Positions 38,039 through 47,865 are shown, counted from the stretch's first letter. The stretch is 63,113 nucleotides of DNA from Methanolobus sp. UBA32 (GCA_002507205.1 DAZF01000014.1:1-63113), one strand, 5' to 3'. Translations and numbers: made by a program. The notes: generated by a model from the sequence alone, not told the origin.

Positions 38039-38338
38039 TTGGCAAGAAAACTGCAATTTGAGGATCTTGAAAGAGCGAAAAGTAAAAAAGAAGCAGGTCC
38101 TGCTGAACAGGACCTTGAAAATCTCTACGATCTTATAATACCACCCGGAACCCCTTCATACATCATATACGACCTTGTGGAAGAGTTTGATCTCGAAGCA
38201 TTTGGAAGGAAGATGGGTGTCCATATTGTGGAAACAGATGAAAGAGAAGTAATCGTCCTCAGAGGCGCTCTGGAAGAAGTACAGGCTGCTGAAAGATATC
38301 TGTATGAAGAACTACAGGCCTGGATAGAAAGCGATTAA
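38039..38338 (+). CDS. Small conserved archaeal protein of unknown function
   Basis: A 99-residue protein starting at TTG 38039, with GGTGA five bases upstream. It begins ARKLQFEDLERAKSKKEAG. The second half is a ferredoxin-like or KH-like alpha/beta unit: ILRG-type turns in EVIVLRGALEEVQAAERYLYEEL. This could be a single-strand nucleic-acid-binding fold, but that is inferred from pattern only. It faces the methanogenesis marker 2 gene. Confidence 0.65.
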   Translation: MARKLQFEDLERAKSKKEAGPAEQDLENLYDLIIPPGTPSYIIYDLVEEFDLEAFGRKMGVHIVETDEREVIVLRGALEEVQAAERYLYEELQAWIESD

Positions 38339-38378
38339 AAATATAAATGTAAATGGACAGGCTCTATGGCCAGTCCTT

Positions 38379-39350
38379 TCAAATTCCTGTTATTGTATCG
38401 TTTCTGAGGTCAAAGACAATGGCCTTACCACTGTCATCATAGATATCAATGATCTGGCTGGCATTGATCTCACCTATAATAGCAGCTTTAAGACCTGCAT
38501 TCTCAAATACCTCAACACACTGAGAAGCATTCTCTTCTTTTGCAGTGACAACATAACCAGTTGCAGGATATATCTTCAACCACTGCTCAAAGTCAACATC
38601 ACCAGGTCGTGGTATCTTTCGAAGGTCCACAGAAGCACCCATCCTGCTGACTTCACAGAGCATACCAAGAGTACCAATTGTACCGGGGTTGCTTATATCC
38701 TTGCCTGCAGTTACAAGTTTCTTTTCCCCGATCTCCTGCATGACCATGAAACGCTCACGCACAACATCAGCTTCCTTGAATGAAGTTGTATCCCAGCTGT
38801 AAGGAGAATTCTGTCCTACCCTGCCATCCATATCATAGGCAACTATCACAACATCTCCGGGCTTTGCACTGTCACTGCGAATAACACAGTCCTTCTTAGC
38901 AATACCTATAATTGATACTGCAAGTGAATTATAAGGAGTGTCGGGATGCATGTGTCCACCTACCATGGGCACACCGAATTTCTTGATTCCGTCCCGGATA
39001 CCTCTCATAATCTCTTCAGTTGATTCCAGATCACTGGAAGCCATGACATTGACCATTGCAAGAGGACGGCCGCCCATCGCAGATATATCATTCACATTGA
39101 CAACAACAGAAGTATAACCTGTCCACCAGGGACTCTTATTGACTATCTTTCCCCAGATTGCGTCAGCTGCGAAAAGTATCACATCATCAGTACCAATGTC
39201 AATAACTGCAGCATCGTCTCCGAAATCATCAATGACCTCTCCGTACTCCGAGCGAACTGTCTCGAATATACTGACAATATCTGCAATCGGCTTTTTCCGG
39301 GTAACCCCTTCAAAGTTCCTTAAATTTGCCGCAAGCTCTTCAATATACAA
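38379..39350 (-). CDS. Methanogenesis marker protein 2 (AIR-synthase-like)
   Basis: A 323-residue protein of the PurM/ThiL/SelD superfamily that is found in methanogens and named methanogenesis marker 2. It has the ATP-binding glycine and aspartate motifs typical of the fold: FGDDAAVIDIG, VVNVNDISAMGGRPLAMVNV, FGVPMVGGHMHPDTPYNSL and GRVGQNSPYSWD. Its reaction is not established; by fold it should activate a substrate with ATP. It sits 66 bases downstream of nifB on the same strand, so the two are likely co-transcribed. Confidence 0.9.
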   Translation of the reverse strand: MYIEELAANLRNFEGVTRKKPIADIVSIFETVRSEYGEVIDDFGDDAAVIDIGTDDVILFAADAIWGKIVNKSPWWTGYTSVVVNVNDISAMGGRPLAMVNVMASSDLESTEEIMRGIRDGIKKFGVPMVGGHMHPDTPYNSLAVSIIGIAKKDCVIRSDSAKPGDVVIVAYDMDGRVGQNSPYSWDTTSFKEADVVRERFMVMQEIGEKKLVTAGKDISNPGTIGTLGMLCEVSRMGASVDLRKIPRPGDVDFEQWLKIYPATGYVVTAKEENASQCVEVFENAGLKAAIIGEINASQIIDIYDDSGKAIVFDLRNDTITGI

Positions 39351-39416
39351 AAAAACACCTGCACAATGATAATAGAATTAATAAGTGGGACAACTATAAA
39401 ATATCAGTGAAAAGGC

Positions 39417-40355
39417 TTAAGCCTTCTCATCTGAATGCATCTTCTTGTCCATATCGAGTTTAATGACTTTTCTGCGTTCTTCACTCATCTGTGACATATC
39501 CTTTCCAATAAGACCATAAGCATCAGACCTGCACTGGCGGCAGTGTCTCATCTGCTGGACATAAGGTTCACACTGGTTCTGGATAGCCTTACACTCAGCA
39601 GGTGTTGGCGGTTCCATATCAGCGAACTTTGCCTGACAGATAAGTGGCATCACATTCATGATAAAGACACCAAGTTCATTGATCTTCTTTGCAACTTCAA
39701 CAATATGCTTATCGTTGATGCCTGGAACAAGCACAGTATTGACCTTTACAACAAGACCAGCCTCGACTGCAAGCTTGATACCTTCAAGCTGGTTCCTCAC
39801 CATGATCTCAGCAGCCTCGATGCCCCTGTAGATCTTTCCCTTGTAGGAAATATGACCTATCAACTGAGCCTCTATTTCCGGATCGATGGCATTCATTGTT
39901 ACCGTTAATGTAGTAACACCTACCCTGATCAGCTCAGGCAGTTTCTCAGGCAATACAAGTCCGTTGGTACTCAGGCAAAGCGTCACATCCGGGAACTCTT
40001 TCTTGATAAGATCCAATGTCTCAAAGGTGGAATCATTTGCAAGAGGGTCACCAGGACCGGCAATACCAACGACCTTGATGAAAGGGAATTCCTTCAGTAC
40101 CTGTCTGGTCTTTTCAAGAGCCTCCTGTGGAGTCAGTACTTCACTGGTCACACCGGGCCTGCTCTCATTAACACAGTCAAACTTACGATCACAATAATTA
40201 CACTGAATATTGCATTTCGGAGCTACTGCAAGGTGGATTCTTCCGAACTTGTGCTGGGCTTCTTTGGAATAACAAGGATGCTGTGCAATCACTCTCTTGA
40301 TATCTTCATCCCTGGAAATTTCTATTTCACAAATGTCTGTTTCTTTATTTTCCAT
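39417..40355 (-). CDS. nifB: NifB, nitrogenase cofactor radical SAM enzyme
   Basis: A 312-residue archaeal NifB, which assembles the carbide-centred [8Fe-9S-C] precursor of the nitrogenase cofactor. It shows HPCYSKEAQHKFGRIHLAVAP (family opening, split here), the radical SAM motif CNIQCNYCDRKFDC, GIAGPGDPLAN, and later cysteine pairs in QQMRHCRQCRSDAYG for the added clusters. There is no C-terminal NifX domain, as usual for methanogens. The ATG at 40355 with AGGAGC eight bases upstream is preferred to the frame opening at 40394. No nifHDK gene is nearby. It leads into methanogenesis marker 2. Confidence 0.93.
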   Translation of the reverse strand: MENKETDICEIEISRDEDIKRVIAQHPCYSKEAQHKFGRIHLAVAPKCNIQCNYCDRKFDCVNESRPGVTSEVLTPQEALEKTRQVLKEFPFIKVVGIAGPGDPLANDSTFETLDLIKKEFPDVTLCLSTNGLVLPEKLPELIRVGVTTLTVTMNAIDPEIEAQLIGHISYKGKIYRGIEAAEIMVRNQLEGIKLAVEAGLVVKVNTVLVPGINDKHIVEVAKKINELGVFIMNVMPLICQAKFADMEPPTPAECKAIQNQCEPYVQQMRHCRQCRSDAYGLIGKDMSQMSEERRKVIKLDMDKKMHSDEKA

Positions 40356-40437
40356 AAATATAGCTCCTGTGCAGCTCCAATAAACACGGCTCAATTTAAG
40401 GTAAACTCATAGATATAGTTTTGTATAATCTTGTAAC

Positions 40438-40776
40438 TTAACATGTACTTACTTCACACCACTTGCCTTCGCCTTCCCACATTTTTACGGAAAGCGGAAA
40501 ATCAAGCCTGGATGAAAGATTTGCGTGGACATGCTCACACAGGTTCTCCACGCTTGGAAATTCCAGTATGTTGTTCAACAGCACATGGTCATATTGTTTA
40601 AGAACTTCCTTTATGACCTTCTTAATTTCGTAAAAGTCCATGACCATTCCGGTATCCTTTTTCTCACCTTCGATCACAACTTCGGTCTTGTAAGTGTGTC
40701 CGTGAACTATTCCGCATGTCTCATGCCCCGGAAGATAATGGGCACTGTCAATGTAATCAATTATTCCAAGTTTCAT
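40438..40776 (-). CDS. queD: 6-carboxytetrahydropterin synthase (QueD)
   Basis: Second enzyme of the preQ0 branch for archaeosine. The 112-residue protein has the zinc histidines in SAHYLPGH and HGHTY, and VMDFYEIK and LDHVL-like QYDHVLLN. SVENLCEHVH and the glutamate near the end (WEGEGKWCEV) complete the active site. The short pattern and position match QueD rather than PTPS of other pathways. The ATG at 40776 follows the queE stop by five bases. It is the last gene of the unit queC, DUF366, queE, queD. Confidence 0.9.
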   Translation of the reverse strand: MKLGIIDYIDSAHYLPGHETCGIVHGHTYKTEVVIEGEKKDTGMVMDFYEIKKVIKEVLKQYDHVLLNNILEFPSVENLCEHVHANLSSRLDFPLSVKMWEGEGKWCEVSTC

Positions 40777-40781
40777 TTTCA

Positions 40782-41501
40782 CTATAGGCACCCCCACATT
40801 TTGTGGGTCTGTGGTATTATTCTCGTATCAACATCATTTAGGAAGGACTCCTGCAGACTCAGCAAATAGCCAGGTTCAGGCTGCATGTCCTTTTGTGTCA
40901 CCGGTTGCAATATGAGGCTGGATATATAACCGGATATAGCACCCACAACACCTTCAATATCATCAACAGGTGTATCTTTTGTTACAACTATCTTACAGAA
41001 ACAATCCCTGTTCTGTGTAGTTTTCAGAATCCTGAAGCACTCGATCGTACTGTCAAGATGAAGTTCAGGATCCTCAAGCAATGAGTGAGGCAGAAGTTTT
41101 ACATCACCGGAAACATATGACAGATTGTCTTTTACTTTTTTTGCCATATGAGGCAATGTCATGTTGGATTCCAGATACAGAGGGATTCCCGTATCCAACG
41201 AAGATATAAATTCTGCATGAAGTAACGGTTCACCACCCGTTAGTGAAACGGAGTGCAATCCTGAGAATGATTTTACGATCTCACTTACCTCATCCGAAGA
41301 AAGAGGATTTTCAATATTCTGGAAAACATTGGATCCTGCTTTTTTCTCAACCCTGCAAACCTTTGTTGCTTCCACAGGGGTATCGCAATAATTACAATTC
41401 AGGTTGCATCCGGTAAAACGAACGAATGCCTGCCTGTAACCTACATAAGGACCTTCACCCTGTACAGAGCAGAAGATCTCACTAATAGGTGCGAACATCA
41501 T
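40782..41501 (-). CDS. queE: 7-carboxy-7-deazaguanine synthase (QueE)
   Basis: Radical SAM enzyme of 239 residues that makes CDG from carboxytetrahydropterin. It opens with PISEIFCSVQGEGPYVGYRQ, then the cluster motif CNLNCNYCD and the SAM motif SLTGGEPLLHAEF. The VQGEGP motif distinguishes QueE from other radical SAM enzymes. The start ATG overlaps the DUF366 stop as ATGA (41498-41501), so translation is coupled. The product is used by QueC. Confidence 0.95.
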   Translation of the reverse strand: MMFAPISEIFCSVQGEGPYVGYRQAFVRFTGCNLNCNYCDTPVEATKVCRVEKKAGSNVFQNIENPLSSDEVSEIVKSFSGLHSVSLTGGEPLLHAEFISSLDTGIPLYLESNMTLPHMAKKVKDNLSYVSGDVKLLPHSLLEDPELHLDSTIECFRILKTTQNRDCFCKIVVTKDTPVDDIEGVVGAISGYISSLILQPVTQKDMQPEPGYLLSLQESFLNDVDTRIIPQTHKMWGCL

Positions 41502-42055
41502 ATCACATCCAGTGGTCTGGATTTTCTAAGGTCCATCTCAATGTCGATGAATTCATTATAGTAGCAGTTTGCTATTTTATCCATTAATCCTGCCACGCCA
41601 TCACTGCTAACCCCGACATCCTCAAGACTACCGTAATAATCGTGCACGACATTTATTCCAAAATGGATCTTCTGCGATACAGCAGATGTACTTGCAATGG
41701 ATACAGTCAGTTTCTTGCCATCCACAAAAAGGTCATCACCCTTTCTGATGATATCATTGCGGAATTCCGAAAGTACTTCTGCAACAATTGCCGTGAACAA
41801 CCTCTGCCTCGCATACACCAGTTTAAGGTCAGTTGAGTCAAAGTGTTCTATGATAAAGTGGACCATGTCCGTGGAAAATATCATATCACCCTGTTTCTTG
41901 TCCTCAAGGTCGATCATGTGTTCTATCTTAACGTCACAGCCTCCCCTGAAAGCAATGATGGAGTCTGTCTGGACGTCTGCAAGGTTGTAGGCCCAGAGCG
42001 ATGATATCTGACTACCGTCATAATCTGTGGTTTTATCAAGAATTATGCATTTCAT
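41498..42055 (-). CDS. DUF366 protein within the preQ0 operon
   Basis: A 185-residue protein of DUF366, found mainly in archaea. It begins KCIILDKTTDYDGSQISSLWAY, has GDMIFSTDMVHFIIEHFD and a C-terminal HFGINVVHDYYGS stretch. No classical catalytic motif is visible. It is embedded between queC and queE with overlapping ends, which suggests a function tied to archaeosine or deazapurine metabolism; the exact role is unknown. The start ATG is plain, 30 bases after queC. Confidence 0.85.
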   Translation of the reverse strand: MKCIILDKTTDYDGSQISSLWAYNLADVQTDSIIAFRGGCDVKIEHMIDLEDKKQGDMIFSTDMVHFIIEHFDSTDLKLVYARQRLFTAIVAEVLSEFRNDIIRKGDDLFVDGKKLTVSIASTSAVSQKIHFGINVVHDYYGSLEDVGVSSDGVAGLMDKIANCYYNEFIDIEMDLRKSRPLDVI

Positions 42056-42085
42056 TTTATCGCACCAAAAATTAACAGATCCAGA

Positions 42086-42781
42086 TCAGACCCCAAGCCT
42101 TACAAGCAGTGGATCTTTAACACCTGCAGTCTCAAAAGCCCTTCTTCTTCGGGTACAGCTTTCACATTCACCACATGGGACATCTGCACCATGGTAGCAG
42201 CTCCAGCTATATTCTAATGGGGCTTTCAGCTCCATTGCCTTAGCAACGATCTCTTTTTTGTCCAGGCCAATGAGTGGTGCAAGTACTTTCACACCATTTG
42301 CTGTTGAATATGAAAGCGAATCATCAATAGCAGTGATAAATTCAGCAGAATTATCCGGGAACGTTACAGCTTCTTCCTTGTTGAAACCCACAATTACATA
42401 CTCACAATCCATGCTCTCAGCAAAAGCTGCTGCTATGTTTATGAGAATGCCATTTCGGTTTGGAACCCATACAGATTTAGCAGACTGGATGGTTATTGAA
42501 GGGTCAGCATCATCGGAGATTTCTTCCATGGTAAGTGATGGGACTTCTACATCTGTATTAACAAGAGATGTATTGGTTATCTCACACATCCACCTTATGT
42601 CAAGAATACGATATTCGATTCCAAAGTGTTCACAAACCTTCACCGAATTCCCGATCTCACGCTCCACAGAGCGCTGCCCGTAATTGAATATAAGGGCCAT
42701 CTTAACTCCAATCTCTTTATGAACTGCCGCAATGGCAGTAACAGAATCAAGACCGCTACTTAACAAAGCAATTGAACTGAT
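42086..42781 (-). CDS. queC: 7-cyano-7-deazaguanine synthase (QueC), probable AUC start
   Basis: ATP-dependent enzyme that turns CDG into preQ0. The PP-loop [10 protein letters not shown] and the late zinc-site cysteines ([21 protein letters not shown]) identify it. The only canonical starts are the TTG at 42766, which would begin just before the PP-loop and cut off the first beta strand. The natural family start lies at codon 42781-42779, which is ATC, with GGAGG at 42789-42793 seven bases upstream; read as Met this gives [13 protein letters not shown] and 231 residues. No ATG, GTG or other start precedes it in frame. The start is therefore assigned as AUC with moderate confidence. Confidence 0.9.
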   Translation of the reverse strand: MSSIALLSSGLDSVTAIAAVHKEIGVKMALIFNYGQRSVEREIGNSVKVCEHFGIEYRILDIRWMCEITNTSLVNTDVEVPSLTMEEISDDADPSITIQSAKSVWVPNRNGILINIAAAFAESMDCEYVIVGFNKEEAVTFPDNSAEFITAIDDSLSYSTANGVKVLAPLIGLDKKEIVAKAMELKAPLEYSWSCYHGADVPCGECESCTRRRRAFETAGVKDPLLVRLGV

Positions 42782-42921
42782 AGATAATCCTCCATAAGCA
42801 AAGTAATACTGTAGTAATATTGAAGGATTATCTAATGACCATCTGAATATAAATACCCATCGTCGAATGTCTCAATATATATAAATATAAAAACAAAGAA
42901 TATAAAATAAGAGGAATCTTT

Positions 42922-43407
42922 TTGCCAGCGATCAAAGATAAAATAACCCTTGAGAAATTGCTCCAGAGAATGTACTGGATAGAGAGTGAAATGGAGCAAC
43001 TAGGTACATGGGAAGCAAGAATAGAGATGATGGATGACAACATAGCTGCACTTGAAGTGCTGTCTCATGATTCTGACATGCATGGAGATATTATCAAAAA
43101 ATGGTTGACAAAAGGAAATATAACTGTTCCTGAAACAGCCCCACCCGGACTTCCAAAACACATCTTTGACTTTGAAGGAATGTCAGGTAACGAGATGTTC
43201 GAAAAAATAATGAAATACGAAATACTTGCTAAGAATGCATACACTGATATGAAAAACACCAATCCTGATATTATCAAAGAATTTTTCCCAGATGAAGATG
43301 ACCAGATAGAATTTCTACAGGACATGGGACAACTAATAAAAGATGAAGAAAAACACGCAAACATCTGCAAAGACAGAGTAGGCGGTTTTGCAAAAATAAT
43401 GTATTAA
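42922..43407 (+). CDS. Ferritin-like (rubrerythrin-like) protein
   Basis: A 161-residue all-helical protein. The second half has EILAKNAYTDM and, about 50 residues on, DEEKHANIC, a spacing like the E-Y and E-x-x-H motifs of ferritin-like di-iron carboxylate proteins. The first half has RMYWIESEMEQL and an ALEVLSHDSDMHGD segment that may supply the other ligands. It may bind iron or repair oxidants, but iron ligands are only inferred. Initiation is at TTG 42922, with GAGG seven bases upstream. A hairpin terminator follows the stop directly. Confidence 0.68.
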   Translation: MPAIKDKITLEKLLQRMYWIESEMEQLGTWEARIEMMDDNIAALEVLSHDSDMHGDIIKKWLTKGNITVPETAPPGLPKHIFDFEGMSGNEMFEKIMKYEILAKNAYTDMKNTNPDIIKEFFPDEDDQIEFLQDMGQLIKDEEKHANICKDRVGGFAKIMY

Positions 43408-43438
43408 AACCGCTTTTCAGCGGTTTTCGTATTTTTAT
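43408..43438. terminator. Shared terminator between converging genes
   Basis: A six-pair stem (43408-43413 with 43420-43425) is followed by a T-rich tract on the plus strand. It lies between the stops of the ferritin-like gene and the PEF-CTERM gene, 34 bases apart. Confidence 0.6.
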
Positions 43439-43441
43439 ATT

Positions 43442-44125
43442 TTATTGTTTTCTGCCGAAGAAGAATGCCATTCCAATAATTGCCACCATTGGGATTGCAA
43501 CAGTTGGGAATTCAGGAACTTCCTGTGTAACAGGATTTTCAGGTTGCTTTTCCACAGGTCCTTCCTCTTTTTCTTTTTCACTGCAATCTTCTACCATTAC
43601 AGATTTTTCAATGGAATCATTGGAACCATCTAATCCAGAAGCAGTCAGAACAACTGTGTAAGTGCCATTTACTGCATAAGTATGACTTGGATTCTGCAGA
43701 GTTGAATTAGTACCGTCTCCAAAGTCCCATTCCAATGAAGTAGCATTCTCTGACATGTCATTAAAGCTAACTGTCAGACACTCGACACCGTAGGTGAAAT
43801 TGGCCTTGACGACTAAATCATCATTATCATCTACCACAGATGCAACAGCTTTTACTGTTGGAACTGATGCAGCGCCCATTGAACCCATCATAGTAGGTGC
43901 TGGAGCAGGAGCCAAACTACTTGAATTATTAGAAGTTGCTTCCAGCATTGTTGCCGGAGTAGAAACTGCTTTTTGAGAAATAGTCTCAGGTTCTTCCATT
44001 GTCGGACCCGAATTATCAGAATCCGGCAATTCTTCTGCAGATCCTGCCTGGAAATTCATCAGACCCGCCAATAGCAGAACTGATGCAAGCATAATAATAA
44101 CTGGTAAGATCAATCGTTTATTCAT
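43442..44125 (-). CDS. PKD-domain surface protein with PEF-CTERM sorting signal
   Basis: A 227-residue secreted protein. It begins with a signal peptide (residues about 1-30, hydrophobic core LPVIIMLASVLLLAGL). A Ser/Thr/Pro/Ala-rich linker comes next, then a PKD beta-sandwich with LEWDFGDGTNS and NPSHTYAVNGTYTVVL. The end is VPEFPTVAIPMVAI, a hydrophobic helix and the basic tail GRKQ: the PEF-CTERM signal known in Methanosarcina and relatives for archaeosortase processing. The ATG at 44125 has GGTGG eight bases upstream. It is probably displayed on or anchored to the cell surface. Confidence 0.9.
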   Translation of the reverse strand: MNKRLILPVIIMLASVLLLAGLMNFQAGSAEELPDSDNSGPTMEEPETISQKAVSTPATMLEATSNNSSSLAPAPAPTMMGSMGAASVPTVKAVASVVDDNDDLVVKANFTYGVECLTVSFNDMSENATSLEWDFGDGTNSTLQNPSHTYAVNGTYTVVLTASGLDGSNDSIEKSVMVEDCSEKEKEEGPVEKQPENPVTQEVPEFPTVAIPMVAIIGMAFFFGRKQ

Positions 44126-44373
44126 AAATGTACCACCATTTGTTTTATTCCTTATTCGAAACATTATTACTGAACAATATTACTTAAATAAATTAAGAGA
44201 AAGAGTTCTATATAAAGATATTGACACTTCTAAAAATCATACTCATTATGATATATTCAATTTAGAAAGATTGCAGAGGACAAAAGAACTTGTAAAAATA
44301 TTAAACAGCAGGCTATTTCAAGGCTTAAAGCCATAAATACCTAACAAAGAAATTGGAAAATGGGAGTGACAGA

Positions 44374-46485
44374 TTGACCGAAGTAAAAGAGAACATTTCA
44401 GGAAAAAATAACAAACTAATTGGGGAAAAAAGTCCTTATTTGCTGCAACATGCCTATAATCCTGTAGAGTGGTACCCCTGGGGAGAGGAAGCTTTCAAAA
44501 GAGCAAGAGAAGAGAATAAACCGATATTCCTGTCAATAGGCTACTCTACATGCCATTGGTGTCATGTGATGGAAAAGGAATCATTTAAAGATAACAGCAT
44601 TGCACAGCTTTTGAATGAGTCGTTTGTTTCTGTAAAGGTGGACCGGGAAGAACGACCGGATATTGACAACATCTATATGTCAGTTTGTCAGGCACTTACC
44701 GGCAGAGGAGGCTGGCCACTGACCATCCTCATGACCCCTGACAAAAAACCATTCTACGCTGCCACCTATATTCCCAGAGAAAGCAAATACGGAATCCCGG
44801 GAATGCTTGAGATCATACCTGCCATAAGAGACCTGTGGATAAACAAAAAAGAAGAGCTTCTCACTAGCGCAGACGCCATAACATCTGCAGTTTCATCTTC
44901 CGGGAAAAACGAACAGGATATAAGTATCAATGAAGAGCTCCTGAAAAGAGCATTCGTTCAGCTATCAGATACCTTTGATACCGTCTATGCAGGATTTGGA
45001 AGAGCACCGAAATTCCCAACACCCCACCACCTTACATTTCTTCTGAGATACTGGAAAAGAACCGGTAATGCAAATGCATTGGAAATGGTAGAAAGAACCT
45101 TAAGTGCAATGCGTATGGGAGGAATCTTCGATCAGATCGGTTTTGGATTCCACCGATACTCAACAGACAGGCAATGGCTTGTTCCCCATTTTGAAAAAAT
45201 GTTGTACGACCAGGCGTTGATGATAATTGCACTTGCTGAAGCATATCAGGCAACAGCAGATACGGAATACAAAACCACTGCAAAAGAGATATTGACCTAT
45301 CTTAAAAGAGATATGCTTTCACCGGAAGGAGGATTCTACTCCGCTGAAGATGCAGATAGTGAGGGAGAAGAAGGTAAGTTCTATCTCTGGGCAACAGAAG
45401 AAATCGAGGAAATACTTGGAAAGGATGATGCAGCTCTTTTCAAAAACATTTTCAATATTCAAAATGAAGGTAATTTCACTGAAGAACACACAAAACAGCT
45501 CGTCGGAAAAAATATACCTCATATGACAGAAACCATGCGGATATTTACTTCTAAAAATGCAGACCGTATGGAAGATATCGCGGCTTCTGTTGAACGGCCA
45601 AGACAAAAACTGTTCATTGAACGTGAAAAGCGTATTCATCCTTCCAAAGATGACAAGATACTCACCGACTGGAACGGACTTACAATAGTCGCACTCTGCA
45701 AAGCTACACAGGCTTTCAATGAAACAGAATATGTAACAGTCGCTGAAAATGCAGCAGATTTTTTCATGACGGAAATGACAGATGTTGATGGAAAAATGAA
45801 GCATCGATATCGTGATGGAGAAGCAGCCATAGATGCTTTCCTTGAAGATTATGCTTTTTTCATATGGGGACTTATAGAGCTCTACCAGACAAACTTTAAT
45901 ATCAAGTATCTGGAACATGCACTGAAACTTAACAGCTATCTGATAACTCACTTCAATGACAATGAAAATGGAGGGTTCTTCCATACATCCGATGAAGCAG
46001 AAGAACTCATATTCAGAAGTAAGGAAGTATATGACGGAGCTATCCCTTCAGGGAACTCTGTATGTGTATTCAATCTCCTGAAACTTGCAAAGATAACAGC
46101 GGATTTCGAACTTGAGAGTATTGCCCACAGAACAATACAGGCCTTCTCAGAGAAAGTGAACGCGACCCCAATAGGATACACCCAATTCATGTCTGCCCTG
46201 GACTTTGATATGAGAGATTCATTGGAGGTCGTCATTGTCGGCAATCCGGATGATACAGACACAAGAGATGTCATCTCATTCATAAATGAGAGATTCATTC
46301 CCGGAAAGGTTTTGCTTCTCAAAACAGAAACAGAAGAGGCAATGTTATCAGACATTGCAGTTTATACCAAAGATATGGAAATGATAGATGATAAGACAAC
46401 AGTGCATATATGTCAGAACCACAACTGCAAACTTCCTTCCAATAACATGGACAAGATAAAGGAGCAGATAGAAACACTTTCATGA
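44374..46485 (+). CDS. DUF255 thioredoxin-fold/AGE-like protein (YyaL/SPATA20 family)
   Basis: A 703-residue protein of the DUF255 family. The N-terminal thioredoxin-like domain has [21 protein letters not shown] and [11 protein letters not shown], whose CxxC gives the redox pair. An (alpha/alpha)6 barrel-like region of the glycosidase/epimerase type follows ([43 protein letters not shown]). The specific reaction is unknown in the family. The TTG at 44374 is preferred because GGGAGTG stands six bases upstream; the frame opening at 44353 also exists. It is followed by an F390-synthetase-like ligase gene. Confidence 0.9.
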   Translation: MTEVKENISGKNNKLIGEKSPYLLQHAYNPVEWYPWGEEAFKRAREENKPIFLSIGYSTCHWCHVMEKESFKDNSIAQLLNESFVSVKVDREERPDIDNIYMSVCQALTGRGGWPLTILMTPDKKPFYAATYIPRESKYGIPGMLEIIPAIRDLWINKKEELLTSADAITSAVSSSGKNEQDISINEELLKRAFVQLSDTFDTVYAGFGRAPKFPTPHHLTFLLRYWKRTGNANALEMVERTLSAMRMGGIFDQIGFGFHRYSTDRQWLVPHFEKMLYDQALMIIALAEAYQATADTEYKTTAKEILTYLKRDMLSPEGGFYSAEDADSEGEEGKFYLWATEEIEEILGKDDAALFKNIFNIQNEGNFTEEHTKQLVGKNIPHMTETMRIFTSKNADRMEDIAASVERPRQKLFIEREKRIHPSKDDKILTDWNGLTIVALCKATQAFNETEYVTVAENAADFFMTEMTDVDGKMKHRYRDGEAAIDAFLEDYAFFIWGLIELYQTNFNIKYLEHALKLNSYLITHFNDNENGGFFHTSDEAEELIFRSKEVYDGAIPSGNSVCVFNLLKLAKITADFELESIAHRTIQAFSEKVNATPIGYTQFMSALDFDMRDSLEVVIVGNPDDTDTRDVISFINERFIPGKVLLLKTETEEAMLSDIAVYTKDMEMIDDKTTVHICQNHNCKLPSNNMDKIKEQIETLS

Positions 46486-46509
46486 ATTTATACAGAGCTG
46501 GTGATGAGT

Positions 46510-47865
46510 ATGACAAATGGAACAATCTATAATCCTGATATTGAAACTATGGGTAGAAGTGACCTTGATGCCCTGATTGATGAGAGGATAAGATATACGG
46601 TGAGCTATGCATCAGAGAACTCATTGTTCTACAAAAAATGGTTCAGGGAAAATAGTATTAACCCTTCTGATATCAGAACCCATGAGGATCTTCTGGAACT
46701 TCCAATAATATCCGGGAAGACCATTCGGGAAAATCAACCACCTGTTAAAGAGGATTTTGGATTCAAGACCGTGGACTGGAAGGACGTTTTCACAGTTCAT
46801 GAAACCAGTGGGACCAGTGGGACACCAAAATCATTCTTCCTTACATGGGATGACTGGGAAAGATATGCAGAGAAATATGCAAGAAGCTTCCTTTCCCAGG
46901 GATTCGGTCCCGATGACCGCGTCATTGTCTGCGCATCCTATGGTATGAATGTAGGTGCGAATACTATGACACTCGCAGCCAGGGACATTGGTATGACAAT
47001 GATCCCTGAGGGGAAGTGCACGTTCCCCGTTAGAATCATGGATGCATACAAACCAACTTCTATTGTCGGAAGCATCTTCAAGCTCATTCACCTTGCAAAG
47101 AGGATGAAGGAACAGGGAATGGACCCTGCAAAGTCCAGTATTGAACGTCTTGTGATAGGCGGAGAGAGCTTTGCAGAGGAATCAAGGAACTACGTTTCTG
47201 AAATATGGGATTGTGAGGTATACAATACATACGGAAGTACCGAGGGAACTATGTGCGGAGAATGTACAGACATAAGTGGCTTGCATGTTCCTGAAGACCT
47301 TGTGCATCTGGATGTGTATGACCCACACATGGATAAATTTGTGAAGGATGGAGAATGTGGAAGGCTTGTGCTCACAACTTTGTTACCTGTCGGGGCGAAG
47401 GGTGGAAACGTACTTCTGAATTACGATACAGAAGACACAACCGTTGTTCTCAGCCGGGACGAATGTGCCTGTGGCCGAACTCATATGAAGATAATGAATC
47501 CGGAAAGAGAAGCTGAAACTTTCTGGGTTTCCGGAACTCCGTTTAATCGTGTGAATATTGAAAAAGGCGTGTTCCAGAGAGAGAACATGGAATACCTGAC
47601 AGGCGAATATGAGGCTTTCCTTTATGGCGGTGACGATGAGGGGGAAACAACCCTGAGAGTCAGTATGGAGTGTAATGACCTTCATAAATGTGATGAAGAA
47701 GTTATTAAGGAGAATTTCCTGAAATCGTTCTTTGCTTATAAGAAAAATCTGGAGAATTCGTACATTGATGGAAGCCTGAATATCCTTTTCAACTATGAAA
47801 AACCCGGTGAACTGGAATTCTACCGTGTTAAAGGAAGACCAAAACGTGTAGTTGACAGAAGGTAA
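46510..47865 (+). CDS. Coenzyme F390 synthetase-like AMP-forming ligase
   Basis: A 451-residue member of the adenylate-forming enzyme family, near phenylacetate-CoA ligase and coenzyme F390 synthetase. It has HETSGTSGTPKSFFLTWDD (P-loop-like nucleotide signature), YGMNVGANTMT, YGSTEGTMCGECTD and a C-terminal lysine region. In methanogens such proteins are often F390 synthetases, which adenylate coenzyme F420 under oxidative stress. Another AMP-ligase function cannot be excluded. The ATG at 46510 has GGTGAT four bases upstream; ATG 46504 and GTG 46501 are alternatives. Confidence 0.82.
   Translation: MTNGTIYNPDIETMGRSDLDALIDERIRYTVSYASENSLFYKKWFRENSINPSDIRTHEDLLELPIISGKTIRENQPPVKEDFGFKTVDWKDVFTVHETSGTSGTPKSFFLTWDDWERYAEKYARSFLSQGFGPDDRVIVCASYGMNVGANTMTLAARDIGMTMIPEGKCTFPVRIMDAYKPTSIVGSIFKLIHLAKRMKEQGMDPAKSSIERLVIGGESFAEESRNYVSEIWDCEVYNTYGSTEGTMCGECTDISGLHVPEDLVHLDVYDPHMDKFVKDGECGRLVLTTLLPVGAKGGNVLLNYDTEDTTVVLSRDECACGRTHMKIMNPEREAETFWVSGTPFNRVNIEKGVFQRENMEYLTGEYEAFLYGGDDEGETTLRVSMECNDLHKCDEEVIKENFLKSFFAYKKNLENSYIDGSLNILFNYEKPGELEFYRVKGRPKRVVDRR

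Noticed and set aside
38355..38376. Imperfect hairpin between the small archaeal gene and methanogenesis marker 2
   Set aside because: The stem has an A-A mismatch and no clear T run, too weak to call.
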